Positions 18,344-28,300 of a DNA stretch of 64,000 nt are shown here, one piece after another. Each line of letters begins with the position of its first letter. Position 1 is the stretch's first letter. Source of the stretch: Bacteroidaceae bacterium (GTDB taxonomy: Bacteria; Bacteroidota; Bacteroidia; Bacteroidales; Bacteroidaceae); NCBI GenBank assembly GCA_017560945.1, contig JAFZDY010000046.1:1-64000 (forward strand), given 5' to 3'. The position numbers and the translations under genes were made by a program. Under the pieces are notes generated by a model, which saw only the letters and a list, made by a program, of their open reading frames with translations, was not told the origin of the DNA and ran no database searches.

Positions 18344-19507
18344 ATGGAAGAGATAAAGAAGAAACGCATTGCTATCCTTGGCTCTACAGGTTCTATCGGA
18401 ACCCAAGCATTGGAGGTGATTGCCGAACATCCTGATATGTACGAGGCATACGCTCTGACAGCCAATAACAGAGTAGATTTGCTTATCGAGCAGGCACGTC
18501 GTTTCATGCCCGATGCTGTGGTGATTGCCAATGAAGCCAAGTATCCTCAGCTGAAGGAGGCGTTGGCTGACCTCCCTATTAAGGTTTATGCAGGAGCAGA
18601 TGCTCTTTGCGAGGTTGCTGAAGCAGGTCCTGTAGATATGGTGTTGGCTGCTATGGTTGGTTATGCAGGACTCCGTCCTACTATGCGTGCCATTCAGGCA
18701 GGCAAACCCATTGCCCTTGCCAACAAGGAGACACTTGTCGTTGCTGGTGAACTCATCAACGCATTGGCACTGGAGCACCGTGTTCCTATTTTGCCTGTTG
18801 ATTCTGAACATTCGGCTATTTTTCAATGTTTGGCAGGAGAGATGGATAATCCCATCGAGAAAATCTTGCTCACCGCTTCAGGTGGTCCTTTCTTGAAATA
18901 TAGTTTGGATGAGTTGGCTCACGTAACCAAGGCGCAGGCATTGAAACATCCCAATTGGGACATGGGTGCCAAGATTACCATTGACTCTGCCACCATGATG
19001 AACAAAGGTTTCGAGGTCATCGAGGCCAAGTGGCTCTTTGGTGTCACCCCTGAGCAGATTCAGGTTCTTGTACATCCTCAGTCTGTCATCCATTCCATGG
19101 TGCAGTTCGAGGATGGTGCAGTGAAGGCTCAACTTGGTGTTCCCGATATGCGTTTGCCCATACAGTATGCCTTCTCCTATCCATTCCGAGTGAAGGCTTC
19201 GTTTGACCGAATCGACTTTACACAGTGTACCAACCTTACTTTTGAGCAGCCCGATACCACTCGTTTCCGTTGCCTGGCTTTTGCTTACGAGGCTCTGCAT
19301 CGTGGTGGAAATATGGCTTGTATTGTCAATGCTGCCAATGAGGTGGTCAATGCCGCATTCTTGAAGGATCAGATTTCCTTCCTGAGAATGAGCGAGGTGA
19401 TAGAGCAAACTATGCAGCGTGTTTCGTTCATTGCCAAACCTACCTACGAGGATTATGTGGCTACCGATGCCGAAGCACGTCGGATAGCTCATGAGATGTT
19501 GAAGTAA
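18344..19507 (+). CDS. dxr: 1-deoxy-D-xylulose 5-phosphate reductoisomerase
   Basis: Dxr makes 2-C-methyl-D-erythritol 4-phosphate in the MEP pathway using NADPH. Visible are the nucleotide site GSTGSIGTQALEV, ANKETLVVAGE, the metal/substrate motif PVDSEHSAIFQCL, the SGGPF loop and NKGFEVIEAKWLF. Length 387 is normal. It lies between the M23 peptidase and rseP, 31 bases from rseP, as in many genomes. Confidence 0.97.
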   Translation: MEEIKKKRIAILGSTGSIGTQALEVIAEHPDMYEAYALTANNRVDLLIEQARRFMPDAVVIANEAKYPQLKEALADLPIKVYAGADALCEVAEAGPVDMVLAAMVGYAGLRPTMRAIQAGKPIALANKETLVVAGELINALALEHRVPILPVDSEHSAIFQCLAGEMDNPIEKILLTASGGPFLKYSLDELAHVTKAQALKHPNWDMGAKITIDSATMMNKGFEVIEAKWLFGVTPEQIQVLVHPQSVIHSMVQFEDGAVKAQLGVPDMRLPIQYAFSYPFRVKASFDRIDFTQCTNLTFEQPDTTRFRCLAFAYEALHRGGNMACIVNAANEVVNAAFLKDQISFLRMSEVIEQTMQRVSFIAKPTYEDYVATDAEARRIAHEMLK

Positions 19508-19538
19508 TAACAAATAAAAATATAAAAGCGATACGATA

Positions 19539-20897
19539 GTGGAAACATTTTTGATTAGGGCCTTGCAGTTAATCATGTCATTGGCTTTTTTGGTCATCAT
19601 TCATGAAGGAGGCCATTTCCTTTTTGCAAAATTATTCAAAGTACGTGTAACAAAATTCTATCTGTTTTTTGATCCTTGGTTCTCGTTGTTTAAGTGGAAA
19701 CCAAAGAATAGCGAGACCGAGTATGGTATCGGTTGGGTACCCCTTGGTGGTTATGTACAGATTGCCGGTATGGTGGACGAGACACAAAATAGTGAAGATC
19801 TCAACCATCCCGTAGAACCTTGGGAATTCCGTGCCAAGCCAGCTTGGCAGCGTTTGCTCATCATGGTGGGTGGTGTAGTGGTCAACTTTGTGGCGGCTCT
19901 TTTTATCTACTCCATGTTGATGTTCACTTGGGGCGATAGTTACATCTCTGTTCCCGAATTGAAGAACGGTATGAAGTTCAGCCAACAGGCCAAAGATATG
20001 GGTTTCCGCGATGGAGATATACTGTTGCGTACCAATGAAACAGAGTTTGATGTATATGGAGCCGATATGCTACGTGCCATTGCTGATGCCGAGACGGTGA
20101 CAGTACTTCGTCATGGTCAAGAGGTTACCGTTTCTATTCCCGAAGAGTTTGGTCTCTTGAACATGAATCAGGGTGGAGTTCCTTTTGTGGACATCCTCAT
20201 TCCGCCTGTGGTCGATAGTGTAGTGGCTGAAACACCCGCAGCTCAAGCAGGTTTGCAGAAGGGCGATAAGTTCCTGGCATTCAATGGTCGTCCCGTCAAT
20301 TCATACAACGAGTTTACGGAGTGTGTGGCTGCCTTACGTGCCAAGTCCGATTCCATTACTCTTCCTGAGAAGGTGGAGGCACTTCGCAATGTCGATTTCA
20401 TTGTAGCCCGTGCAGCAGGTGGTCAGGATACGTTGACCATACAGTTGACCCCCGACTTTAAACTTGGCTTCACTGCTGACAAAGGTTACGAGCCCACTCA
20501 TCTTACCTATAGCTTCTGGGAGTCTTTCCCTGCTGGCACTGCATACGGTATGAATGTATTGAAGGGATATGTAGACGATTTAAAATACGTCTTTACGAAG
20601 GAAGGTGCAGCTACCCTTGGTGGATTTGGTACCATCGGAAGCATTTTCCCCGCTACATGGGATTGGTATCTTTTCTGGAAGATGACAGCTTTCCTCAGCA
20701 TCATTCTTGCATTCATGAACATCTTGCCCATTCCTGCATTGGATGGTGGACATGTACTCTTCCTTCTTTACGAAATCATAGCTCGTCGCAAGCCCAGTGA
20801 TAAGTTTATGGAGCGTGCGCAGATGGTAGGTATGATTCTACTCTTCGGCTTGATGATTTTTGCTAATTTCAATGATATTGTAAGATTCTTGTTCTAA
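19539..20897 (+). CDS. rseP: RIP metalloprotease RseP (site-2 protease)
   Basis: An intramembrane zinc protease that cleaves membrane-bound substrates such as anti-sigma factors. The first helix carries HEGGH (IIHEGGHFLFAK, about residues 25-29). One or two PDZ domains follow, and the C-terminal LDGGH motif (PIPALDGGHVLF) supplies the third ligand. The frame starts with GTG at 19539. The ECF sigma/anti-sigma operon at 32-34 kb is a conceivable client, but nothing here shows it. Confidence 0.93.
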   Translation: METFLIRALQLIMSLAFLVIIHEGGHFLFAKLFKVRVTKFYLFFDPWFSLFKWKPKNSETEYGIGWVPLGGYVQIAGMVDETQNSEDLNHPVEPWEFRAKPAWQRLLIMVGGVVVNFVAALFIYSMLMFTWGDSYISVPELKNGMKFSQQAKDMGFRDGDILLRTNETEFDVYGADMLRAIADAETVTVLRHGQEVTVSIPEEFGLLNMNQGGVPFVDILIPPVVDSVVAETPAAQAGLQKGDKFLAFNGRPVNSYNEFTECVAALRAKSDSITLPEKVEALRNVDFIVARAAGGQDTLTIQLTPDFKLGFTADKGYEPTHLTYSFWESFPAGTAYGMNVLKGYVDDLKYVFTKEGAATLGGFGTIGSIFPATWDWYLFWKMTAFLSIILAFMNILPIPALDGGHVLFLLYEIIARRKPSDKFMERAQMVGMILLFGLMIFANFNDIVRFLF

Positions 20898-20922
20898 GAA
20901 CAGGTCTTCTGGAATAGATTTT

Positions 20923-20979
20923 AGGCACGGATTACACGGATTCATTTTTATATGCCGCGTAATCCGTGCCTTTGTTTTT
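20923..20979 (+). repeat. family A palindrome (copy 1) and probable rseP terminator
   Basis: AGGCACGGATTAC (20923-20935) is exactly inverted as GTAATCCGTGCCT (20959-20971) and is followed by TTGTTTTTTT. The same sequence recurs at 50754-50830 and 52946-53008, so it is an interspersed element that also works as a terminator here. Confidence 0.8.
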
Positions 20980-21022
20980 TTAGATATACTTAGTTGTCAA
21001 AGTAAGATAGCTCCTATGGCAG

Positions 21023-21067
21023 AGTAATATATACTTCTATGGGCAATGAAGTATATATTACTTTTTT
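21023..21067 (+). terminator. perfect AT-rich hairpin with T run
   Basis: AGTAATATATACTTC (21023-21037) and GAAGTATATATTACT (21048-21062) form a 15-bp stem with a 10-nt loop, followed by TTTTTT. There is no gene directly upstream. It may be a spare terminator or the remnant of an inserted element. Confidence 0.6.
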
Positions 21068-21304
21068 CAACGGTTCAAATCGCTGGAAGATTACTAATCT
21101 TATGCCCGTAAGAACGTTATCTTTCGGCTTGAAGAATGCAATCTTATAACGCTAATCAAACTATGTTTCGATGAGTTCTGCGAAAAAGTGAAATTCTTGA
21201 TGATTTATCTTCTATAATTCACAATAAATCATTATCTTTGCTTCGCTTCCCCCATGTAGAGACTGATAGTTATTTTTACCTTACATATCTTAACCAGGCG
21301 AACG

Positions 21305-22798
21305 ATGATTACTGGAGAAATTAAGAATCGCATAGACTCTATTTGGGATGCCTTTTGGACAGGAGGCATCACCAATTCCATCACCATATTGGAACAGATG
21401 ACCTACTTGTTCTTCATGAAGATGCTCGACGATGCACAGAAGACCAAGGAGGCGAATGCCAACATCATGGGTGTGGCGGTGAAAGACCCTACATTCAAAG
21501 AGGGTATGTGGCACAATCCTGATACTGACAGAGATATACCATACGAATCCTTGCGATGGAGCGTGTTCAAGAACAAGGATGCCGAGGAGATGTATCGCCT
21601 TATCAGCAACGATGCCTTTTCCTTCATCAAGAACTTGAATGAGGGTAAGGAGTCATCCTATAGCCGCTTCATGGCCAATGCTACGTTCCTCGTCCAGAAT
21701 CCCCGTACACTCACCCGTATAGTGGATGGTATTGACGGATTGGACATGAACAATCGCGATGCTATGGGCGATGTGTACGAGTATGTACTTGGCAAGATGG
21801 CTGCATCGGGTAACAACGGACAGTTCCGTACCCCACGTCACATCATCAGAATGATGGTGGAACTGATGCAACCCACCTTGCAGGACATCGTTTGCGACCC
21901 TGCTATGGGAAGTGCAGGTTTTATAGTCGAGAGTGCCAAGTATGTGCAGGAGCATTACAAGTCGGAGCTACTGAAAAGGGGTAATGCAGAACACTATAAA
22001 AATGGCTTACTCCATGGTTTTGATACCGACTCAACTATGCTCCGTATCGGTGCCATGAATCTGATGCTTCACGGTGTGGACAATCCCGATGTGGAGTACA
22101 AGGACAGTCTTTCTACCGACAACACCGATGAGAACAAATATACACTGTGCCTCGCTAATCCTCCCTTTGCAGGAAGTCTCGACTACGATGCCGTGAGCAA
22201 GTCATTGCTTGCCATCACCAAGACAAAGAAGACCGAATTGCTCTTCATGGCATTGTTCGTAAGAATGCTTCAGTTGGGTGGCAGATGTGCATCGATTGTC
22301 CCCGATGGAGTCCTCTTCGGAACAAGTACAGGACACATGGCCATCCGCAAGGAGATAGTGGATAACCAACGTTTGCAAGCCGTTATCTCCATGCCTTCAG
22401 GCGTGTTCAAACCATACGCGGGCGTGTCTACCGCCATCCTCATTTTCACTAAGACAAATGCAGGAGGAACCGATAAGGTGTGGTTCTACGACATGAAGGC
22501 AGATGGATTCTCACTCGATGACAAGCGTAACCCTATTGCCGATAACGATATACCCGACATTGTAGCACGTTTCCACAATCTTGAAGCCGAAGCAGAGCGC
22601 ACTCGTAAAGATAAGTCATTCCTTGTGCCTGTGGAAGAGATTCGCGAAAAGGGATATGACCTCTCCATCAATAAGTACAAGGAGATTGAGCGCGAGCAGG
22701 TGGTGTACGAAGCCTCTGATGTGATTCTTTGCCGCATTTCAGCCTTGGAAGAAGAGATAGTGGCTGCATTAACTGATTTCCGAACAAAGTTTATGTAA
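21305..22798 (+). CDS. hsdM: type I restriction-modification system, DNA methyltransferase subunit
   Basis: HsdM methylates adenine N6 in the complex target. The 497-residue protein starts with the HsdM N-terminal helical domain (IKNRIDSIWDAFWTGGITNSITILEQMTYLFFMKMLDD). The SAM motif follows (CDPAMGSAGFIVES), then the catalytic NPPF near residue 285 (LANPPFAGSLDYD) and SIVPDGVLFG. Complete and apparently functional. It is the first gene of the hsd locus; a small membrane protein gene starts 3 bases after it. Confidence 0.96.
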   Translation: MITGEIKNRIDSIWDAFWTGGITNSITILEQMTYLFFMKMLDDAQKTKEANANIMGVAVKDPTFKEGMWHNPDTDRDIPYESLRWSVFKNKDAEEMYRLISNDAFSFIKNLNEGKESSYSRFMANATFLVQNPRTLTRIVDGIDGLDMNNRDAMGDVYEYVLGKMAASGNNGQFRTPRHIIRMMVELMQPTLQDIVCDPAMGSAGFIVESAKYVQEHYKSELLKRGNAEHYKNGLLHGFDTDSTMLRIGAMNLMLHGVDNPDVEYKDSLSTDNTDENKYTLCLANPPFAGSLDYDAVSKSLLAITKTKKTELLFMALFVRMLQLGGRCASIVPDGVLFGTSTGHMAIRKEIVDNQRLQAVISMPSGVFKPYAGVSTAILIFTKTNAGGTDKVWFYDMKADGFSLDDKRNPIADNDIPDIVARFHNLEAEAERTRKDKSFLVPVEEIREKGYDLSINKYKEIEREQVVYEASDVILCRISALEEEIVAALTDFRTKFM

Positions 22799-22801
22799 TC
22801 T

Positions 22802-23473
22802 ATGGATTACGAAAGCAAGATATTATTGAATAGACTTATCGAGGCTGTTGGTAGTACCGATGGTTGGACAATTGCTTTGGCAATAATAAATACGATTGTT
22901 GTCATTGTAATTGCTTTTATGCAAATTCGTATTCAAAGACTGCAAACAAAGATGCAAGAACGCCAAACAGAAGCACAAGAATATGAACTTTACCGAAAGT
23001 TGGCATGTGTCATAAAAGAAATACACTTCGAATCAAAATTTGTAATATTTGACGTTTTTCGGTATTTGATAAATAGAACTCCAATTTTACCCGATAATAA
23101 TCATTGGAGAGTGAAAGTGAAGAAATATATTGATTTAAATCGGCAACTTGAAAACTGTGAAATTGATTTAGAATTGAAATTCTCTAAAAGTCTTATAGAT
23201 ATTGATGCTTATAAATGGGTGTTAATGTCTATGAGTTGCTTCTCAAGTTTTTTTGAGAAATTGTTACTTGAAAATAAGGTTGCGAAAAGAGATTTTGGGA
23301 TGCTGACAATTAAAAAACCTTATATTGATTCTGTAAAGAAAATAGCCATACAAATATCAGAGGAATATCAAAGCCAATTTGTTCATTATCTAACAGATTT
23401 CCTATATGCTAATGATGGTATAAACGAAGAAGAAACAATGAAAAAGATAAAACAACGTTGCACAATAGATTAA
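22802..23473 (+). CDS. membrane protein of unknown function inside the hsd operon
   Basis: 223 residues. A single hydrophobic helix lies near residues 20-40 (WTIALAIINTIVVIVIAFM), followed by a coiled-coil-like stretch (IQRLQTKMQERQTEAQEYEL) and a soluble helical C-terminal domain. I recognise no family. The gene is visibly more A/T rich than hsdM. It fits between hsdM (3-nt gap) and hsdS (4-nt gap), so it is co-translated with the restriction system. A defence accessory role is possible but unproven. Confidence 0.8.
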   Translation: MDYESKILLNRLIEAVGSTDGWTIALAIINTIVVIVIAFMQIRIQRLQTKMQERQTEAQEYELYRKLACVIKEIHFESKFVIFDVFRYLINRTPILPDNNHWRVKVKKYIDLNRQLENCEIDLELKFSKSLIDIDAYKWVLMSMSCFSSFFEKLLLENKVAKRDFGMLTIKKPYIDSVKKIAIQISEEYQSQFVHYLTDFLYANDGINEEETMKKIKQRCTID

Positions 23474-23477
23474 GACT

Positions 23478-24587
23478 ATGAAACAAGGTTGGGAAATTAA
23501 GAAATTGGGGGAGGTTTGTGAGGTTATAGGAGGAAGTACTCCTAAAACTAACGAAGAATCTTATTGGGGTGGTGAACATTTTTGGATTTCTCCTGCAGAG
23601 TTAGATGGCTCGAAGTACGTATACTCAACATCAAGAACAATAACTGATGAAGGTGTAAGAAGTGCTCATTTGCAGATGCTTCCTATTGGAACAGTATTAT
23701 TGTCATCTCGTGCACCCATCGGCAAAGTTGCAATAACAAAAGTTCCAATGTATTGTAATCAAGGTTTTAAGAATCTTATTTGCAAGAATGAAGTAATAAA
23801 TGAATATGTATATTGGTTCTTGTCGCATAGTACCAACTATCTTAATTCACTTGGCACAGGTGCAACCTTCAAAGAAATCTCCAAGAAAGTTGTCGAACAA
23901 GTTTCTATCCCCGTCCCCCCTCTCCCCGAACAAGAAAAGATTGTAGCCGAGTTAGATTGTCTTAGTGGAATCATTGAGAAGAAGAAACAGCAGTTGAAGG
24001 AACTCGATGCGTTGGCTCAATCTATCTTCTATGAGATGTTCGGAGACCCCGTAACCAATGAAAAGGGATGGGAGGTGAAGAAATTGGGAGAGGTTGCATC
24101 TGATATCTTTGCAGGAGGAGATAAACCTAAAGATATTTCTGATGTGCAAACAGAAGAATATGCATATCCTGTTTACGCTAATGGTGATGGAGAAAAAGGA
24201 CTTTTGGGGTACTCTAGAAAATACAGAGTAGCAAGCAAAGCGGTTACTATTGGTGCTCGAGGAGCGTCTATAGGAAATTGCCGAATTTGCAATGAAAGAT
24301 TTACACCAGTTGTAAGATTGATAACAATCGTTCCTGGTGAAGATTTAGATATCATTTTTTTATATCATTCTGCCCTAAAGATGGAATTCGATATCAATGG
24401 GGCAGGACAAGCTCAATTGACTATACCAAATGTTGTGAGCAAGTGTATTATCCTTCCTCCTCTCCCTCTTCAACAAACCTTTGCCTCCAAGATAGAAGCC
24501 ATCGAGAAGCAAAAGGAACTTATCAAGCAATCGATAAATGAAGTGGAGACACTGTTCAATAGCCGAATGCAGGAGTATTTTGGATAG
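23478..24587 (+). CDS. hsdS: type I restriction-modification system, specificity subunit
   Basis: HsdS gives the complex its DNA target. The 369-residue protein has two target-recognition domains in tandem. Each begins with the same motif (WEIKKLGEVCEVIGG and WEVKKLGEVASDIFAGG) and ends with a conserved helix: PLPEQEKIVAELDCLSGIIEKKKQQLKELD and PLPLQQTFASKIEAIEKQKELIKQS. The target halves would be recognised separately. The gene is followed directly by a family D repeat, then by the inserted four-helix-bundle gene. Confidence 0.95.
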   Translation: MKQGWEIKKLGEVCEVIGGSTPKTNEESYWGGEHFWISPAELDGSKYVYSTSRTITDEGVRSAHLQMLPIGTVLLSSRAPIGKVAITKVPMYCNQGFKNLICKNEVINEYVYWFLSHSTNYLNSLGTGATFKEISKKVVEQVSIPVPPLPEQEKIVAELDCLSGIIEKKKQQLKELDALAQSIFYEMFGDPVTNEKGWEVKKLGEVASDIFAGGDKPKDISDVQTEEYAYPVYANGDGEKGLLGYSRKYRVASKAVTIGARGASIGNCRICNERFTPVVRLITIVPGEDLDIIFLYHSALKMEFDINGAGQAQLTIPNVVSKCIILPPLPLQQTFASKIEAIEKQKELIKQSINEVETLFNSRMQEYFG

Positions 24588-24590
24588 CTC

Positions 24591-24643
24591 TCTAAAGTCT
24601 GTAATGTCTTTAAGGACTTTAAGGACATTAGGGACTTTAACGA
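24591..24643. repeat. family D repeat, copy 1 (9-nt period)
   Basis: Starting 4 bases after the hsdS stop, the unit CTTTAAGGA repeats with a 9-nt period (CTTTAAGGA, CTTTAAGGA, CATTAGGGA, CTTTAACGA). TAATGTC at the left is inverted as GACATTA. It is the left flank of the four-helix-bundle gene. Confidence 0.8.
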
Positions 24644-24706
24644 CAAACGAAGATAATGACAATAACCAATACTAATAATAACCACTAACCATAAACACTG
24701 ACGGTC

Positions 24707-25261
24707 ATGAGTGAGGAACTGATACCACATAGAGGTAACTACAAGAAGTTATTGAGCTACCAGAAGACGGATGTCATCTTTCAATTGACTTACTATTTTT
24801 GCCATACCTATCTGCAGCGGGGCGACCGTACGGTGGATCAGATGGTGCAGGCAGCTCGCTCGGGTAAACAAAATATAGTGGAGGGGTGCATGGCATCGGG
24901 CACTTCGGCCAAGACCGAACTGAAACTGCTCAATGTCGCCAAGGCAAGTCTGCACGAACTCTGCGAAGACTATGAGGACTACCTGAAAACTCGTGGTCAC
25001 CGACAATGGGAAGAGGACTCGGTGGAGTTGACGGCCATGCGCAACCTTGGGCGCACACACCACGATGGTGAGTACTTCATGGGCTTGGCGCAAACTCGTC
25101 CACCCGAAACCATAGCCAACATGGCCATAGTGCTGCTGAAGCAGGCCGACTATCTGTTGCACAAGCAGATACAACGCTTGTCCGACGACTTTGTGAAAGA
25201 GGGCGGCTTCAGTGAGCGGATGATGAGAGTAAGGAAAGAGTATAGGAATAATGGAAAATAA
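24707..25261 (+). CDS. four-helix-bundle protein (23S rRNA intervening-sequence family, with suffix domain)
   Basis: 184 residues, mostly helical. Family signatures are YQKTDVIFQLTYYFC, the DQMVQAARSGKQNIVEGCMASGTS segment (matching the R-S-N-I-E-G core of the S23/IVS family) and a C-terminal tail. Relatives are encoded in 23S rRNA intervening sequences, and the Avd protein of diversity-generating retroelements has the same fold. Biochemical function is unknown. It interrupts the hsd operon between hsdS and hsdR and is flanked by inverted copies of the family D repeat, which suggests that gene and repeats arrived together. Confidence 0.85.
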   Translation: MSEELIPHRGNYKKLLSYQKTDVIFQLTYYFCHTYLQRGDRTVDQMVQAARSGKQNIVEGCMASGTSAKTELKLLNVAKASLHELCEDYEDYLKTRGHRQWEEDSVELTAMRNLGRTHHDGEYFMGLAQTRPPETIANMAIVLLKQADYLLHKQIQRLSDDFVKEGGFSERMMRVRKEYRNNGK

Positions 25262-25262
25262 G

Positions 25263-25321
25263 GAGTTTAAAGTTTTTAAAGTCTTTAAAGTCTTTAAGGT
25301 CTTTAGGGGCTTTAGGGACTG
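25263..25321. repeat. family D repeat, copy 2 (inverted)
   Basis: GTCTTTAAA/GTCTTTAAG units with a 9-nt period begin 2 bases after the stop of the four-helix-bundle gene. As GACTTTAAAG on the other strand, this copy is inverted relative to copies 1 and 3. Confidence 0.8.
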
Positions 25322-25340
25322 TTATTTAAAATAAACGACA

Positions 25341-28300
25341 ATGAGGAATTTTGATTACCTAAAAGAGTTGGGATTGACTGATCTTTACCGCTTCTGTGTT
25401 GCCGCAGAAGAACAACAGGTGTGCAATCCCGACATCAGTGCCATCAATGCCCGAAGAGCATTGGAGTATCTGGTGCGTTCGCTCTATCGGATGAAGAACA
25501 TCGAGGTGTCGGAGCGTACATCGCTCTTTGAATTGGTGGATGGTGAAGCCTTCAAGCAGTTCATCAGCGATGATAAGGTGATGATGGCGGTGCACTATGT
25601 ACGCAAGGTGGGTAACTTGGGTGCTCATGCAGCTGAGGTGAGCAAGAAGGAGTCGTTCTTCTGCCTGCTCAACATCTACAATGTGGTGGCAGCCATACTC
25701 CTCAAACTCAAGGTGGTCAAAAGCATTCAACCCTTTGACCGAAACCTGATACCGACGACTATAGAGGGACCTGTGATGGTGTCCACGAAAGTGTCTGCCA
25801 TCGTTCCCACAGAACAAATAACAGAGGTAGCCGATAAGGTGGCTGTAGAGTCAAAGGCTCCCGTGGAGGTATTGCCCACCGACATCTCGGAGGCTGAGAC
25901 ACGCAGACTATACATTGACCTGATGTTGCGCGAAGCAGGGTGGCAGATACTCGACACCGAAGGACTGGTACAACCCTCGAAGGCTTGCATAGAGGTAGAG
26001 TTGCAGGGGATGCCCAACGCGCATAAGGTAGGCTATGCCGACTATGTATTGTTCGGTAGCAATGGTAAGCCCCTTGCGGTAGTAGAAGCCAAGCGTACAT
26101 CGGTATCACCTGTCAAGGGTAAGCATCAAGCCGAACTGTATGCCGATTGCCTGGAGGCACGCTATGGTGTGCGTCCGGTGATATACTATACCAATGGATT
26201 TGACACGCGCATCATCGATGGATTGGGTTATCCTCCTCGCAGACTTTATAGTTTCCACACAGAGGATGACTTGGAACGCATGATACAGAAGCGTGGACGG
26301 AAGGATATAACCGACTTTACCATCAACGATAACATTACTGACCGTTACTATCAGAAAACGGCTATCAAGGCGGTGTGTGAACACTATAACACAAAGCATC
26401 GGAAAGGTTTGCTGGTGATGGCCACAGGTACGGGTAAGACTCGCGTGGCTATATCATTGGTAGATGTATTGAAGCGCAACGACTGGGTGAAGAATGTACT
26501 CTTCCTTGCCGATAGAACATCACTTGTGAAACAGGCGCACAAGAACTTTGTGAAGCTGATGCCCAATGAGACGACTACGGTGTTCAATGAGAGTGACGAG
26601 CGGGACATGAATGCTCGCATCACCTTCTCTACGTACCAGACAATGATTAACTTCATTGATACGGATGAAAAACCGTTCTCTGTAGGACGGTTTGACTTGA
26701 TCATCATTGATGAAGCACACCGAAGCATTTTTGGTAAGTACGGAGCCATCTTCAACTACTTCGATTCAATGTTGATAGGATTGACAGCAACCCCACGTGA
26801 TGAGGTGGACAAGAGCACCTATGACATATTTGAAATGGAGCAGGGTTCACCGAACTATGCTTATGAGTTGCCTGATGCCGTGGCCGATGGATACCTTGTG
26901 AACTACGTGGGTTACAAGCGTGGCACGATGATACTCAAAGAGGGAATCAAATACAATAACCTCAGCGAAGAGGAGCGCGAGCAGCTGGAGAAAATTTGGG
27001 AGTATGAGGAGGGTAAAAATGATAAGGTCTTTAAAGACTCTAAAGACTTTAAGGACTTTAAAGATTTTGGTGACTTTGGTGATTATCCGATGATGGCGGC
27101 TGAGGATCCTGTGCCCTATAACAAAGCCAAGTATGTGCGCGACATCAACAACAGTGAGATATTCAGTTACATCTACAATATAGGTACCATTGATGCGGTA
27201 CTGCAAGACTTAATGGAAAATGGGTTGAAGGTGCAAAGTGGTGAACGCATCGGTAAGAGCATTGTGTTTGCCTATAACCATCGACATGCAGAACTGATAG
27301 TAGAGCGTTTCAATGTGCTGTATCCTGAATATGGTTCGGGGTTCTGTGTATTGATAGATAACTATGTCACCTATGCTCAGGACTTGATTGACAAGTTCGA
27401 GAAACGCGATGCCGACCCGCAGATAGCCGTGTCGGTAGATATGCTTGACACGGGTATCGATGTACCTGATATACTGAACCTTGTATTCTTCAAGCCTGTG
27501 AAGAGTAAGATTAAGTTCATGCAGATGATAGGACGTGGTACACGCCTCTCGCTGGGATTGTTCGGCAATGAGGACAAGAAGGAGTTCTACATCTTCGACT
27601 GGTGCTGCAATTTTGACTACTTTGAGAAGAACCCCAATGGTAAGGAGGCGCGCACCACCCAATCGTTGACTGAACGACTCTTCTGCTTGCGTGCTGATAT
27701 GGCATTCCATCTCCAACATCAGAAGTACCAAGAGGATGAGTTTGCAAAGAAACTCCACGATGACATCAAGGTATTGTTAAAGGAACAGGTAATGATGCTA
27801 TCGGATAGCCATATCTCCGTTCGTGCCAAGTGGGAACAGGTCAGTCACTTCAAGGAAGAGGGTGCATGGGTGTATATATCGGAGTTGGATACGCAGACAT
27901 TGAAGAATGATATATCACCTCTAATCTCCAAAAATACACAGGATGAGAACGCTAAGAAGTTTGATGTATTGATGCTGGCAATTGAACTTTCTTTACTTGA
28001 TGAGGAAGCAAGAGCAGGCAAGGCGATACAGAATGTTCAAATTGTGGCAGAGAAGTTGCAGCAGAAAGCATCCATTCCACAGATTCAGGCAAAGATGGGA
28101 ACCATCAAGGAGGTGTTGAATCCTGTATATTGGGAAAACATGTCTTTGCCATGGTTGGAGAAAATACGCGAAGATGTAAGAGAGTTGACCAAGTTCCTGC
28201 TTGGAGATAAGAATCAATGGTTCATCATTGATATTGAAGATGTGGTAACATATGATGGTACGAGTGAAGGAATTGTTACTCGCGTCACCTACAAGCAGAA

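Larger units (their letters stand above)
20898..21304. other. intergenic region rseP-hsdM
   Basis: No gene is visible. The region holds a family A palindrome (20923-20971) acting as the likely rseP terminator, a second perfect hairpin with a T run (21023-21067), and a TATCTTTG -7 box at 21233-21240 that could drive the hsd operon. A matching -33 box is not evident. Confidence 0.55.

Noticed and set aside
24707-25261. Four-helix-bundle gene as a diversity-generating retroelement Avd
   Set aside because: The fold is related, but no reverse transcriptase or variable/template repeat is in the window.
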